Assembly: GCA_002338385.1 (NCBI GenBank)
Contig: DDIE01000067.1
Location: 3,395 to 35,809, forward strand
DNA from: Proteobacteria bacterium UBA1858
Lineage (GTDB): Bacteria > Pseudomonadota > Gammaproteobacteria > UBA4575
Reading direction: 5' to 3'
DNA length: 32,415 nt
The notes under the pieces are model-generated. The model did no database searches. It worked only from the letters and a program-made list of their open reading frames with translations, and had not been told where the DNA came from. Positions 25,360-32,415 of the stretch are shown in pieces. Within the stretch, counting starts at the first letter, position 1. Every line of letters begins with the position of its first letter. Made by a program: the position numbers and the translations under genes.

Positions 25360-26460
25360 ATGTACTATCGTGAAGCAGGGAGATTAGTTAAGAGTTTTGC
25401 GTCAGACCGACGCATGCTTCCATTAATGGAGGACAGATGGATCGTTATCGCATTTCTGGCTTTCATGTACATTGTTGTCACAGCTACTGCCAGTGATTAC
25501 TTATTCAGTGCGATCCTGATTCCGATGATGGTGCTGGGTGTGGCCACCCTAGGATTGAACATTGCTACGGGTTACACGGGACAACTATCCCTGGGTACAG
25601 CAGGTTTCATGTGTTTTGGGGCTTTTGCCGCATTCAATCTGGTACTCAGACTGGAAATGTATTTGCCGTTTGCATTTTTCTTCGCCGGTGTAATTGCCGG
25701 GCTAGTGGGTATTGTGTTTGGACTGCCTGCGCTGAGAATTAAAGGCTTCTATCTGATCGTATCAACGCTGGCCGCGCAGTTTTTTGCGGAGTGGGTATTT
25801 AATGCCTATCCTTGGTTCCTAGATAATAATTCATCTGGTGTTGTGGCATTGCCACCACATCACTATAAAGTATTTCTCGGCCAGGAAAGCACGCCTTTCA
25901 ATGCAGTCTTCTGGCATTCCTATCAAGGACGCTATCTGATCACATTGACCATTACCCTATTACTTGTACTCGCGTGTAAGAATATGGTGCGAAGTGCTAC
26001 CGGGCGTAACTGGATGGCTGTTCGTGACATGGATATTGCGGCTAATGTGATTGGTATTTCGGTGGCAAAAACGAAGCTAATGGCATTCTTTATCAGCACA
26101 TTCTACTGCGGTGTTGCTGGAGCCATGTATGCGTATTGCTACATTGGTAACCTGGATTTCATGATTTTTAATTTGCGCCGCTCATTCTTGATAATGTTCA
26201 TGGTCATTGTGGGTGGTTTGGGCTCGATACTCGGCTCGTTCTTAGGTGCTATATTCGTATACGGGTGGCCCATCTTAATTACCCGCATGGGTGACTGGAT
26301 ATTCGGTGGAGGCACGCTGGATACAGCATTTGTTGAAAATAACTCAAAGATTGTGGTCGGCACTATCATTATTGTGTTGTTGATTCGTGAGCCGGGTGGC
26401 TTTGCTGCTTTATGGCTCACCACGAAGAAAAAACTTCGATCATGGCCTTTTGCCAATTAA
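25360..26460 (+). CDS. livM: Liv-type ABC transporter permease, LivM-like
   Basis: The 366-residue permease is the second channel subunit. It has the LivM motif LGLNIATGYTGQLSLGTAGFMCFGAFAAF, GLPALRIKGFYLIVSTLAAQ, the coupling segment GRNWMAVRDMDIAANVIGI and GGLGSILGSFLGAIFVYGWP, with about nine hydrophobic segments. It starts two bases after the livH stop (ATG at 25360). A hairpin follows its stop codon, before the binding-protein gene, so expression of the permeases and of the binding protein may be set separately. Confidence 0.94.
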   Translation: MYYREAGRLVKSFASDRRMLPLMEDRWIVIAFLAFMYIVVTATASDYLFSAILIPMMVLGVATLGLNIATGYTGQLSLGTAGFMCFGAFAAFNLVLRLEMYLPFAFFFAGVIAGLVGIVFGLPALRIKGFYLIVSTLAAQFFAEWVFNAYPWFLDNNSSGVVALPPHHYKVFLGQESTPFNAVFWHSYQGRYLITLTITLLLVLACKNMVRSATGRNWMAVRDMDIAANVIGISVAKTKLMAFFISTFYCGVAGAMYAYCYIGNLDFMIFNLRRSFLIMFMVIVGGLGSILGSFLGAIFVYGWPILITRMGDWIFGGGTLDTAFVENNSKIVVGTIIIVLLIREPGGFAALWLTTKKKLRSWPFAN

Positions 26461-26473
26461 TAAAATAAAAAAA

Positions 26474-26495
26474 TTCCTGATTCAGTTATTAGGAA
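26474..26495. repeat. Inverted repeat between livM and the binding-protein gene
   Basis: TTCCTGAT at 26474-26481 pairs with ATTAGGAA at 26488-26495 through eight positions, one a G-T wobble, around a six-base loop. An A-run precedes it on the plus strand, so read on the minus strand it looks like a terminator with a T-tract, though no minus-strand gene is present there. On the plus-strand transcript it may act as a stability or processing element before the abundantly made binding protein. Confidence 0.45.
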
Positions 26496-26529
26496 ACAAC
26501 AATAAAACCTTAAACAAGGGGAGTAAGAT

Positions 26530-27873
26530 ATGAAGACGAGAGTAATGGTACTGGCAAGTGCACTAGTTGCAATGCTGGGAATGAGCAGCATTGTCAGTGC
26601 AGAAGAGACAATGTATGTGCCAATTCCAAGTTACCGTGTGGGACCATATGCAGCAGGTGGCACAGGTTATTTTGGGGGCATCCTAGATTACTACAACCTA
26701 CTCAATGCACGTGGCGGTATTGGTGGTGTGAAGCTAATCTGGTCAGAGTGTGAGACAGAGTACTCAGTCGAGCGTGGCGTAGAGTGTTACAAGCGTTTGA
26801 AGGATCGTGAAGGCGGCGCAGTATTCTTTGATCCACTATCAGTTGGTATTTCAACTGCATTGATCGAGACAGGTCGTGCAGACAAGATGCCAATCATCGC
26901 AGTGAACCACGGTAAGACCGCAGGTCAACGTGGTGATATTTTCCCTTACTACTTTATGCCGGGAATTAACACTTATGATGAGCACTCAATCATGGTGCAC
27001 TACATTGGTGGATTAGAAGGTGGCATGGAGAACTTGAAAGGCAAGAAGATTGCCATGTTATTCCACGGATCACCGTATGGTCGTGAAGCGATTGCGTTCA
27101 TGGACAGCATGTGTGAGAAGCACGGATGTTCACATGAAGCGATTGAAGTGCCTCACCCAGGTAACGAGCAGCAGTCACAGTGGTTGAAGATCCGTAAGTC
27201 TAAGCCAGATTATGTGTTACTCCGTGGTTGGGGTGTAATGAACCCAGTAGCGATGCAGACAGCGAAGCGTATGGGTTTCCCAGTGAGTCGTTTGATCGGT
27301 AACATCTGGTCTAACTCAGACGAAGACGTAATTCCAGCAGGTGGCGCAGCAAACGGCTACCAGGCAATTACAACTCACCCAGCGGGCACTGACTTCAAAG
27401 TAGTCCAAGATATCATTGCAGACGTGTATGGCGCCGGTAAGGGTGACCTTCAAGACAAGTCACGTTTAGGTTCAGTATATTGGAACCTAGGTGTACTCGC
27501 AGGTGTGGTACACACAGAAGCACTACGTATTGCTCAAGAGCGATTTGGTAACCGTGCGTTATCAAGTTCAGAGACCCGTTGGGGCTTTGAGAATCTTGTG
27601 TTAACAGCAGAGCGTATTGAAGAGTTAGGCGCAACAGGTCTCGTGCCTGAGTTGAACCTAAACTGCATGGATCACGTAGGCGGTCACTTAGCGAAGTTCC
27701 AGCAATGGGATGCTAATGCACGTCAGTGGAACATTGTGTCAGATTGGATTGAAGGTGACGTTGAATTATCTCAATCAATCATTGATGCAGGTGCTGAGAA
27801 GTATGCAGCTGACAACAACATCGAGCCACGTCCTTGCAGCGCGGACAGCAACGATGATGACTTCGATCTGTAA
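26530..27873 (+). CDS. Liv-type periplasmic substrate-binding protein
   Basis: This protein captures the substrate in the periplasm for the importer. A signal peptide (residues 1-24, ending VSA) precedes a type I two-lobe binding fold of 447 residues, longer than the ~350-370 of LivJ/LivK. Segments include GGTGYFGGILDYYNLLNARGGIGG, CETEYSVERGVECYKRL with paired cysteines, KIAMLFHGSPYGREAIAF and KPDYVLLRGWGVMNPV, and the tail is Asp-rich (DSNDDDFDL). The type is found with acyl- or aromatic-acid importers; the true ligand is unknown. The ATG at 26530 has GGGGAG seven bases upstream. Codon choice looks narrower than in the neighbouring genes (frequent GCA, CGT, GGT, AAG), suggesting high expression. 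A strong terminator follows the gene. Confidence 0.9.
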   Translation: MKTRVMVLASALVAMLGMSSIVSAEETMYVPIPSYRVGPYAAGGTGYFGGILDYYNLLNARGGIGGVKLIWSECETEYSVERGVECYKRLKDREGGAVFFDPLSVGISTALIETGRADKMPIIAVNHGKTAGQRGDIFPYYFMPGINTYDEHSIMVHYIGGLEGGMENLKGKKIAMLFHGSPYGREAIAFMDSMCEKHGCSHEAIEVPHPGNEQQSQWLKIRKSKPDYVLLRGWGVMNPVAMQTAKRMGFPVSRLIGNIWSNSDEDVIPAGGAANGYQAITTHPAGTDFKVVQDIIADVYGAGKGDLQDKSRLGSVYWNLGVLAGVVHTEALRIAQERFGNRALSSSETRWGFENLVLTAERIEELGATGLVPELNLNCMDHVGGHLAKFQQWDANARQWNIVSDWIEGDVELSQSIIDAGAEKYAADNNIEPRPCSADSNDDDFDL

Positions 27874-27888
27874 TAACTAGCAATAAGG

Positions 27889-27923
27889 TCCTGCCGGGTC
27901 TGTAATGCTCGGCAGGATATTTT
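27889..27923 (+). terminator. Intrinsic terminator or attenuator between binding protein and livF
   Basis: A perfect eight-base-pair GC-rich stem (TCCTGCCG at 27889-27896 with CGGCAGGA at 27910-27917) encloses a 13-base loop and is followed by TATTTT. This is a good factor-independent terminator. As livF follows on the same strand after only 24 bases, incomplete termination would give more binding protein than ATPase transcript. Confidence 0.75.
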
Positions 27924-27946
27924 AAAAGTTAATTAAGGTACTAAAC

Positions 27947-28756
27947 ATGAGCAACGAAACACCTATTTTATCTATCAAGAATATTGAAGTTGTGTACTCA
28001 CGTGTGATCTCAGCATTACATGGAGTGTCAATTGATGTGCAAAAGGGTGAGATCGTATCTCTGCTAGGTGCTAATGGATCAGGCAAAACGACAACGTGTA
28101 AGGCAGTATCACGATTATTAGAAGCAGAACGTGGTGAAATTAGTAAGGGCTCCATTGAATACAATGGCCAAGATATCAGCCAGATGACACCTTTCGATAT
28201 GGTCAAATCAGGTGTTGTGCAAGTGCTGGAGGGGAGACATATTTTTGGTCACCTGACAGTAGAAGAAAATTTATTAACAGGCTCATTTATACGCAATGCA
28301 GATTCTGTAGAAGTTAAGCAGGACCTTGAACATGTTTATGAGCGCTTCACACGTATTAAAGACCGGCGCAAGAATTTAGGCGGTCTATGTTCAGGTGGTG
28401 AGCAGCAAATGGTGGCCATGGGACGAGCCATGATGGCGCGACCAAATCTAATCTTATTGGACGAACCATCCATGGGCTTAGCGCCACAACTCATTGAAGA
28501 AATCTTTGAAATCGTCAAGGCACTGAATGAACAAGATGGTGTGAGCTTCTTGGTATCAGAGCAAAACGCGAATATTGCCCTTAAATACGCCAAAGTAGGT
28601 TACATTATTGAAAATGGACGTGTCGTGCTGAAAGGCTCAGCGAAAGAGTTGTCAGAGTCGGACAGCGTCAAAGATATGTATATGGGCGGTGGTGGAGAAG
28701 ATGTCAGTTTCAGCGATGTAAAATATTATCATCGTAGAAAGCCATGTATCGTTTAG
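27947..28756 (+). CDS. livF: Liv-type ABC transporter ATPase, LivF-like
   Basis: The second ATPase of the importer has, in 269 residues, Walker A LGANGSGKTTTCKA, the family segment VQVLEGRHIFGHLTVEENLL, ABC signature CSGGEQQMVAMGRAMM, Walker B LILLDEPSMGL and the switch region FLVSEQNANIALK. The family usually has His in the switch; LivF proteins commonly have a Gln/Asn here, so it is not a defect. A C-terminal extension of about 20 residues after GGG(E) ends in RRKPCIV. ATG at 27947 sits downstream of the terminator at 27889-27923, so this gene relies on readthrough or on a promoter I could not see. Confidence 0.93.
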   Translation: MSNETPILSIKNIEVVYSRVISALHGVSIDVQKGEIVSLLGANGSGKTTTCKAVSRLLEAERGEISKGSIEYNGQDISQMTPFDMVKSGVVQVLEGRHIFGHLTVEENLLTGSFIRNADSVEVKQDLEHVYERFTRIKDRRKNLGGLCSGGEQQMVAMGRAMMARPNLILLDEPSMGLAPQLIEEIFEIVKALNEQDGVSFLVSEQNANIALKYAKVGYIIENGRVVLKGSAKELSESDSVKDMYMGGGGEDVSFSDVKYYHRRKPCIV

Positions 28757-28850
28757 CCCGCTAGTAAAATTCACTATTGCTTGCCTAGCGAGTTACAACA
28801 TCTACCTCAAGATAGATTTAATACCCGCGACACTTGATATATTCTTACTG

Positions 28851-29192
28851 TTGACAAAGTATCTGTTACTTATTGCATTGTGTACTAGCGTGTTAGCACC
28901 TAGTGCCTATGGGATGTTATTCGATAGCCAGACGATGCGTGGCTATTGTCAACAGTATCTTAAATTAATCACACTTGAAGATAATGTCGACCATTATGAG
29001 GCCGGACTTTGTAGTGGTTATATCGCATCTAAAATAGAGTTAATGTCTTACTCGCAGCAATTATGTCAGCGTGATCAACTCAATGTGGATCAGATCATAA
29101 CGCACTACGTCGACGCGACAGAACAGCCTGACAAACAAGCGGCCATGGTGGTCCTGGTGCAGATTCTAGAGCAACATCACGGTTGCCAATAA
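28851..29192 (+). CDS. Small secreted Rap1a/Tai-like protein
   Basis: The 113-residue product begins with a signal peptide (residues 1-21, ending AYG) and has a short mature part of about 92 residues with four cysteines near YCQQYL, LCSGYIA, LCQRD and the C-terminal HGCQ. The cysteine spacing and the CSGYIAS segment resemble the Rap1a/Tai family, known from Serratia as immunity proteins of type VI effectors but also present as orphan secreted proteins. No effector gene or secretion gene lies nearby, so an immunity function is not supported here. The start is a TTG at 28851, chosen because it gives a complete signal peptide; no ribosome binding site is visible, making the start uncertain. Confidence 0.6.
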   Translation: MTKYLLLIALCTSVLAPSAYGMLFDSQTMRGYCQQYLKLITLEDNVDHYEAGLCSGYIASKIELMSYSQQLCQRDQLNVDQIITHYVDATEQPDKQAAMVVLVQILEQHHGCQ

Positions 29193-29217
29193 ATGCAAAA
29201 TATACGCTTAGCTATGG

Positions 29218-31662
29218 CTACTTAAGATTAGGCCTGAAGGTATTGAGCAAGATCGGGATGATAGTGAAGGTGGCAAGTAATGAAATCACCATCGCGAGGC
29301 TGGTGAACATGCCAAAGTAGATAGACGGCATAAAGTTAGATGACACTAAAACCACGAAACCTAGAGTGATTGTAATAGACGTATAGTAAAGCGCCTTACC
29401 CACTGTGGTCTGAACGGTGTGAATTGCTGCACTGTGATCGGCATCCGCTTGTATTTCTTTGCGATATCTATGGATATAATGAATTGCGTAATCCACGCCT
29501 ATGCCAATAGTTATAGCAGCAATCGTGATCGTCATGATATCGAGTGGTATTTTGAATAGTCCCATCGAACCTAGTATGAACAGCGCTGTAAATACATTAG
29601 GTATGGTGCCGATCAATGCCAATGGTATGCTTCTGAACAGAAACAGTAGCATGACTAGGATACAAACGAATACGGTGCTGAGGGTTAAGATCTGAGATTG
29701 ATAGAGACTCTGTAGGACGTTGTTATACAACACACTGATGCCCGTCAAGCGAACCGTTTCACCCTCCGCGAGAAGATTCTCATTGATGTCATTATTGATC
29801 TGAGTAAGTAGTTCATTACGTATCAGCGAGTGATCAGAATCTTTGATACGTGCAACGATGCGTGCTTGATCACCGTTACTGGAGATGTATGGATTGATGA
29901 GTATGTCTTTTATCTCAGCCGAAACCATATTGTAGATCAACGCCAGGTGAAAATCCTCCAGTGTTTCACCATTAGCAACTTCCCGCATCACCTCAGCAGT
30001 GCTATGGATGGATAACACCTTGCCGACTTGCTTGTGAGACTCAAGATACTCATGTATTGCCTGAATTTTATTAATCCCCTGGCGATTGTACCAATAGCTT
30101 TGTTGGGTGAAGCTATCTTCCTCTTCATCTAGGTAATCTGAAAATTCATCGTCCTCAAGCCACTCTTGATCATCACTCACAGGCGGTGCATCGAGCATTA
30201 TTTCAAGCGGTACAGTGCCGCCTAATTCCTGATCAACAAATACTAGCCCCTGATGAATATCAGTATTGCTCTTAAAGTAGTCAATAAATCTGTTTTCAAC
30301 CGTAATCTGGGTGATGCCAAAGGTACTAAACACCACGATTGCAAGTAACACCATTGAGGTCATGCGCTGATTAACAAGAATGATATTGAGTAAGCTATTC
30401 AATAGGCTGGATGAGCGATCAGACTTGAAGTCAATAATTTTTGGTTTGATTAACTTAATCAGCGCCGGTAGGGCGGTGAAGGTGATGGTAAAGGCACAGA
30501 TCAAACCCAGGACCATGATCAGACCAAAATAGATGACAGGTTGAATGTCACTGGCGATCAGAGATAAGAATGCAATCGCCGAGGTCGCGATCATGTATGA
30601 ACAGGGCGTGAATATTTGTTGTAATGCGACCACGATATTATTATCCGAGTCGGGATTTAAGCTACAAATCTCTTGATAACGTATGATGACGTGGATGGAC
30701 AGGGTAATCGAAAATATTATCAAAAGTGCGACAAAATTTGCCGAGATTAAGGTCAACTGAAGTTCCAACAGGCCGATCAAACCCGCTACCAGCATGACGT
30801 TCAAAAAGGCGCAGCCGAGCGATAATAGTACCCACGAGAGTCGTCGAAAGAACAAGTACAAGACGATAAACATGATGGCGAGAATACTGATCCCGAAAAC
30901 AATAATATCGTTCTTAATAAAAGTTTTGATATCATTCGAAATTAATGGCGCGCCAGCAAGGTAGAAGACACCAGCATCACCCTGCTGATTGATCACTTGG
31001 CGAATTTGCTGCAACGCCAACTCATAGTCTTTGCCCGTGATATTCCTTTGCACCAAGAGTTGCTCATTGAGTGACTCCATTGCAGCCAGTAAGGCATCAT
31101 CATCAGCACGTTGTTGAAGTTGTTCGAGAAGGCTATATTTCTGCTGAAGTAGACTATCCAGCGCTGTGTTCATTTTAATATTAGCGATGATTGCTGTTGC
31201 TTTGCCCGTACTACTGACTAAATTTGAAGCATATAAAGCACTGCTGGTGAATTCTTTTCTGACCAGGTTGATATCGATGTCCTCATCATTAAGTAACTTG
31301 AAGTGAGACACACCTTCAGCATCCATACGTCGCGCTTGCTGCAGTAATGGTACGGTAGCAATGCTGGTTACATTATCAATTTTGTCTATGGCTAGAAGTG
31401 TTTCCGTGAGTTGTGAGACATATGCAATCGAAGCGGGGGCGAACAGATCCTCATCCGGTTTGAAGCCCACGACAATAAATTCATCAGTGCCATATTCGCT
31501 ATGCACTTCACGGTAAAATTTCAGATCTGGGTCACTCTCCAGTAACAAAGAGTCGGGTGATGCGTCTACCGAAATATTCTGTAAATAGGGGGATAAGCCT
31601 GCAATAACTGCAATAATTATAGACAGGGTGAGTAGGGGTTTTTTTAGAATAAGTTTAATCAT
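29218..31662 (-). CDS. RND-superfamily exporter, MMPL/COG1033-type
   Basis: The 814-residue inner membrane protein has the RND duplication: one N-terminal helix, a large extracytoplasmic loop, five helices (FGISILAIMFIVLYLFF onward) including SLSIHVIIRYQE, then a second helix, a second large loop and a final helix group with GIGVDYAIHYIHRYRKE. It resembles the predicted exporters of the MMPL/hopanoid transporter group, which move lipids or hydrophobic molecules and usually work without an HAE-type adaptor. An unusual stretch in the second loop, about residues 494-519, is very rich in Asp and Glu. No membrane fusion protein or TolC gene is nearby. The ATG at 31662 has no strong ribosome binding site. 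It converges on the Rap1a-like gene. Confidence 0.85.
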   Translation of the reverse strand: MIKLILKKPLLTLSIIIAVIAGLSPYLQNISVDASPDSLLLESDPDLKFYREVHSEYGTDEFIVVGFKPDEDLFAPASIAYVSQLTETLLAIDKIDNVTSIATVPLLQQARRMDAEGVSHFKLLNDEDIDINLVRKEFTSSALYASNLVSSTGKATAIIANIKMNTALDSLLQQKYSLLEQLQQRADDDALLAAMESLNEQLLVQRNITGKDYELALQQIRQVINQQGDAGVFYLAGAPLISNDIKTFIKNDIIVFGISILAIMFIVLYLFFRRLSWVLLSLGCAFLNVMLVAGLIGLLELQLTLISANFVALLIIFSITLSIHVIIRYQEICSLNPDSDNNIVVALQQIFTPCSYMIATSAIAFLSLIASDIQPVIYFGLIMVLGLICAFTITFTALPALIKLIKPKIIDFKSDRSSSLLNSLLNIILVNQRMTSMVLLAIVVFSTFGITQITVENRFIDYFKSNTDIHQGLVFVDQELGGTVPLEIMLDAPPVSDDQEWLEDDEFSDYLDEEEDSFTQQSYWYNRQGINKIQAIHEYLESHKQVGKVLSIHSTAEVMREVANGETLEDFHLALIYNMVSAEIKDILINPYISSNGDQARIVARIKDSDHSLIRNELLTQINNDINENLLAEGETVRLTGISVLYNNVLQSLYQSQILTLSTVFVCILVMLLFLFRSIPLALIGTIPNVFTALFILGSMGLFKIPLDIMTITIAAITIGIGVDYAIHYIHRYRKEIQADADHSAAIHTVQTTVGKALYYTSITITLGFVVLVSSNFMPSIYFGMFTSLAMVISLLATFTIIPILLNTFRPNLK

Positions 31663-31694
31663 TATTATTAGTGTGTTACGTCCCGCTGGTAGGA

Positions 31695-31775
31695 GTATAC
31701 ACCAAGATACGCTTAACGATATCGATCGAGGCGGGTTATACTTGATCCCATCGGTACAGACGCAAAGGAACGATT
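31695..31775 (-). pseudogene. Decayed fragment of an rraA copy
   Basis: The 17 bases CGATATCGATCGAGGCG at 31717-31733 recur exactly within rraA at 31974-31990. On the minus strand the flanks also resemble rraA: a CTGTA block upstream corresponds to the YGCIRD codons and the bases after the repeat correspond to the VKALATMP codons, with small gaps. Translated, ASIDI-VK matches ASIDIGVK of RraA, with a stop codon just upstream. I read this as the relic of a tandem duplication of about 80 bases. The exact ends are uncertain. Confidence 0.45.
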
Positions 31776-31815
31776 TCTGGAGATCAGGCTAGCGCGCACA
31801 CGGTCATTACCGGTG

Positions 31816-32292
31816 CTAGGCTAATTTTGCTGGAGCGATGATGATGCCATCCTCATCCGCATAAACATACTGTCCCGGGATGAAGTCCACATCAGCAAAA
31901 TGCAGATTAACATCCACTTCACCGACACCCTTCTTGACACTTTTTAAGGGCATAGTAGCAAGCGCTTTAACCCCGATATCGATCGAGGCGATAACACCTG
32001 AGTCACGAATACAGCCATAGACGATAATTCCACTCCAACCGTTGTCAGCACCCATTTGTGCCAACACATCACCCACCATGGCACAACGAGTCGAGCCACC
32101 GCCATCGACCACCAAAACCCTATTTTCCCCGGGAGTTTCGAGCTGACTGCGCACACATGAGTTATCTTCGAAACATTTTACGGTGGAGATTACTCCACTG
32201 AAGCTGATATTAGCGCCAAAATCCCTGAACAGCGGTTGCGCAATCTGGAGGGTGTCAGAGTGATCGTCACATAAGTCTGCGGTTTTAAACAT
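31816..32292 (-). CDS. rraA: RraA-family protein, RNase E inhibitor-like or aldolase
   Basis: The 158-residue protein matches RraA over its whole length (about 161 residues in E. coli), including VLVVDGGGSTRCAMVGDVLA, a GWSGIIVYGCIRD segment and the ending YVYADEDGIIIAP. E. coli RraA binds RNase E and slows mRNA decay; the same fold includes 4-hydroxy-4-methyl-2-oxoglutarate aldolases, which use the Gly-rich loop and the Arg-Asp pair of CIRD for a metal site, so an aldolase activity is a real alternative. The ATG at 32292 has AGAGC about ten bases upstream. A decayed copy of part of the gene lies just downstream. Confidence 0.9.
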   Translation of the reverse strand: MFKTADLCDDHSDTLQIAQPLFRDFGANISFSGVISTVKCFEDNSCVRSQLETPGENRVLVVDGGGSTRCAMVGDVLAQMGADNGWSGIIVYGCIRDSGVIASIDIGVKALATMPLKSVKKGVGEVDVNLHFADVDFIPGQYVYADEDGIIIAPAKLA

Positions 32293-32307
32293 GATTGTAA
32301 GCTCTTG

Positions 32308-32385
32308 TTATTGTTTGGTATTTAGGATGATTAATTGATTTTTTCTAAGGTTTTTGAGTGCAGCAGCTACGCCATTGCCCATCAT
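32308..32385 (-). CDS. Possible 25-residue leader peptide upstream of rraA
   Basis: An ATG at 32385 (or the adjacent 32382) with TTAGG five bases upstream opens a 25-codon frame ending at a TAA at 32308-32310, just 15 bases before rraA on the same strand. The predicted peptide is basic with a hydrophobic end (LIILN). There is no sequence evidence that it is conserved or translated, and short frames with a chance ribosome binding site are common. Confidence 0.2.
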   Translation of the reverse strand: MMGNGVAAALKNLRKNQLIILNTKQ

Positions 32386-32415
32386 AAGTGCCTAATCAAC
32401 GCCAGGCAAGACAGT

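Noticed and set aside
23639..28756. Branched-chain amino acid transporter
   Set aside because: The family fits but the specificity does not follow; the acyl-CoA synthetase at the head of the cluster and the long binding protein favour another substrate.
28759..28790. Terminator after livF
   Set aside because: The CGCTAG/CTAGCG inverted repeat has a 20-base loop and no T-tract, too weak to call.
28851..28856. Consensus -35 box TTGACA
   Set aside because: It coincides with the TTG start codon and next codon of the Rap1a-like gene and no -10 box lies at 16-18 bases.
28851..29192. Type VI secretion immunity protein with a cognate effector
   Set aside because: The Rap1a-like pattern is present, but no effector, VgrG, Hcp or PAAR gene is in the window.

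Overview
The window looks like chromosomal DNA of a gammaproteobacterium, perhaps marine. The evidence is the dksA-gluQ pair, the xseA / guaB-guaA / tadA / mltF neighbourhood, moderate GC content (estimated by eye at mid to upper 40s percent), and a TonB receptor / substrate-binding protein / hybrid kinase trio of a kind seen in that class. The genus cannot be fixed from sequence alone. No tRNA, rRNA, CRISPR array, insertion sequence or phage gene was seen.

Layout. (1) 1-3343, minus strand: gluQ, a dksA with a long histone-H1-like Lys/Ala-rich N-terminal tail, and xseA. (2) 3352-7870, plus strand: a clear sigma70-type promoter, then guaB and guaA (GMP synthesis), a PAPS-type sulfotransferase wedged in, and tadA overlapping it. 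(3) mltF converges on tadA with a shared TTAA stop and diverges from a Skp/OmpH-like lipoprotein gene at 9484. (4) 10165-13751: an acetolactate-synthase-like ThDP enzyme with an Arg/Ser-rich insertion, then two short citrate synthase / citryl-CoA lyase-fold proteins joined by an ATGA overlap. By my reading both have lost all three catalytic residues of the family. (5) 13772-21374: TonB-dependent receptor, periplasmic ABC_sub_bind-type protein, and a 1499-residue membrane kinase (HAMP-HisKA-HATPase-REC-REC-HPT-REC-GGDEF-EAL), which looks like a ligand-sensing module with cyclic-di-GMP output. (6) 21375-21800: a 426-base non-coding gap. (7) 21801-28756: an acyl-CoA synthetase followed by a full Liv-type ABC importer (ATPase, two permeases, binding protein, ATPase), with one hairpin before the binding-protein gene and a strong intrinsic terminator after it. 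(8) 28851-32415: a small secreted Rap1a-like protein, an RND-superfamily exporter (minus), a decayed rraA fragment, and an intact rraA (minus).

How the genes may work together. guaB-guaA form a two-step pathway from IMP to GMP. In the Liv cluster an outer membrane-crossing carboxylate would be bound, imported and probably activated to its CoA thioester. The receptor/SBP/kinase trio probably reads an external ligand and adjusts cyclic-di-GMP. The least explained locus is the ThDP enzyme plus paired degenerate citrate-synthase-fold proteins, the best candidate here for an undescribed enzyme system. All function statements come from motif reading and gene order; no database search was possible.
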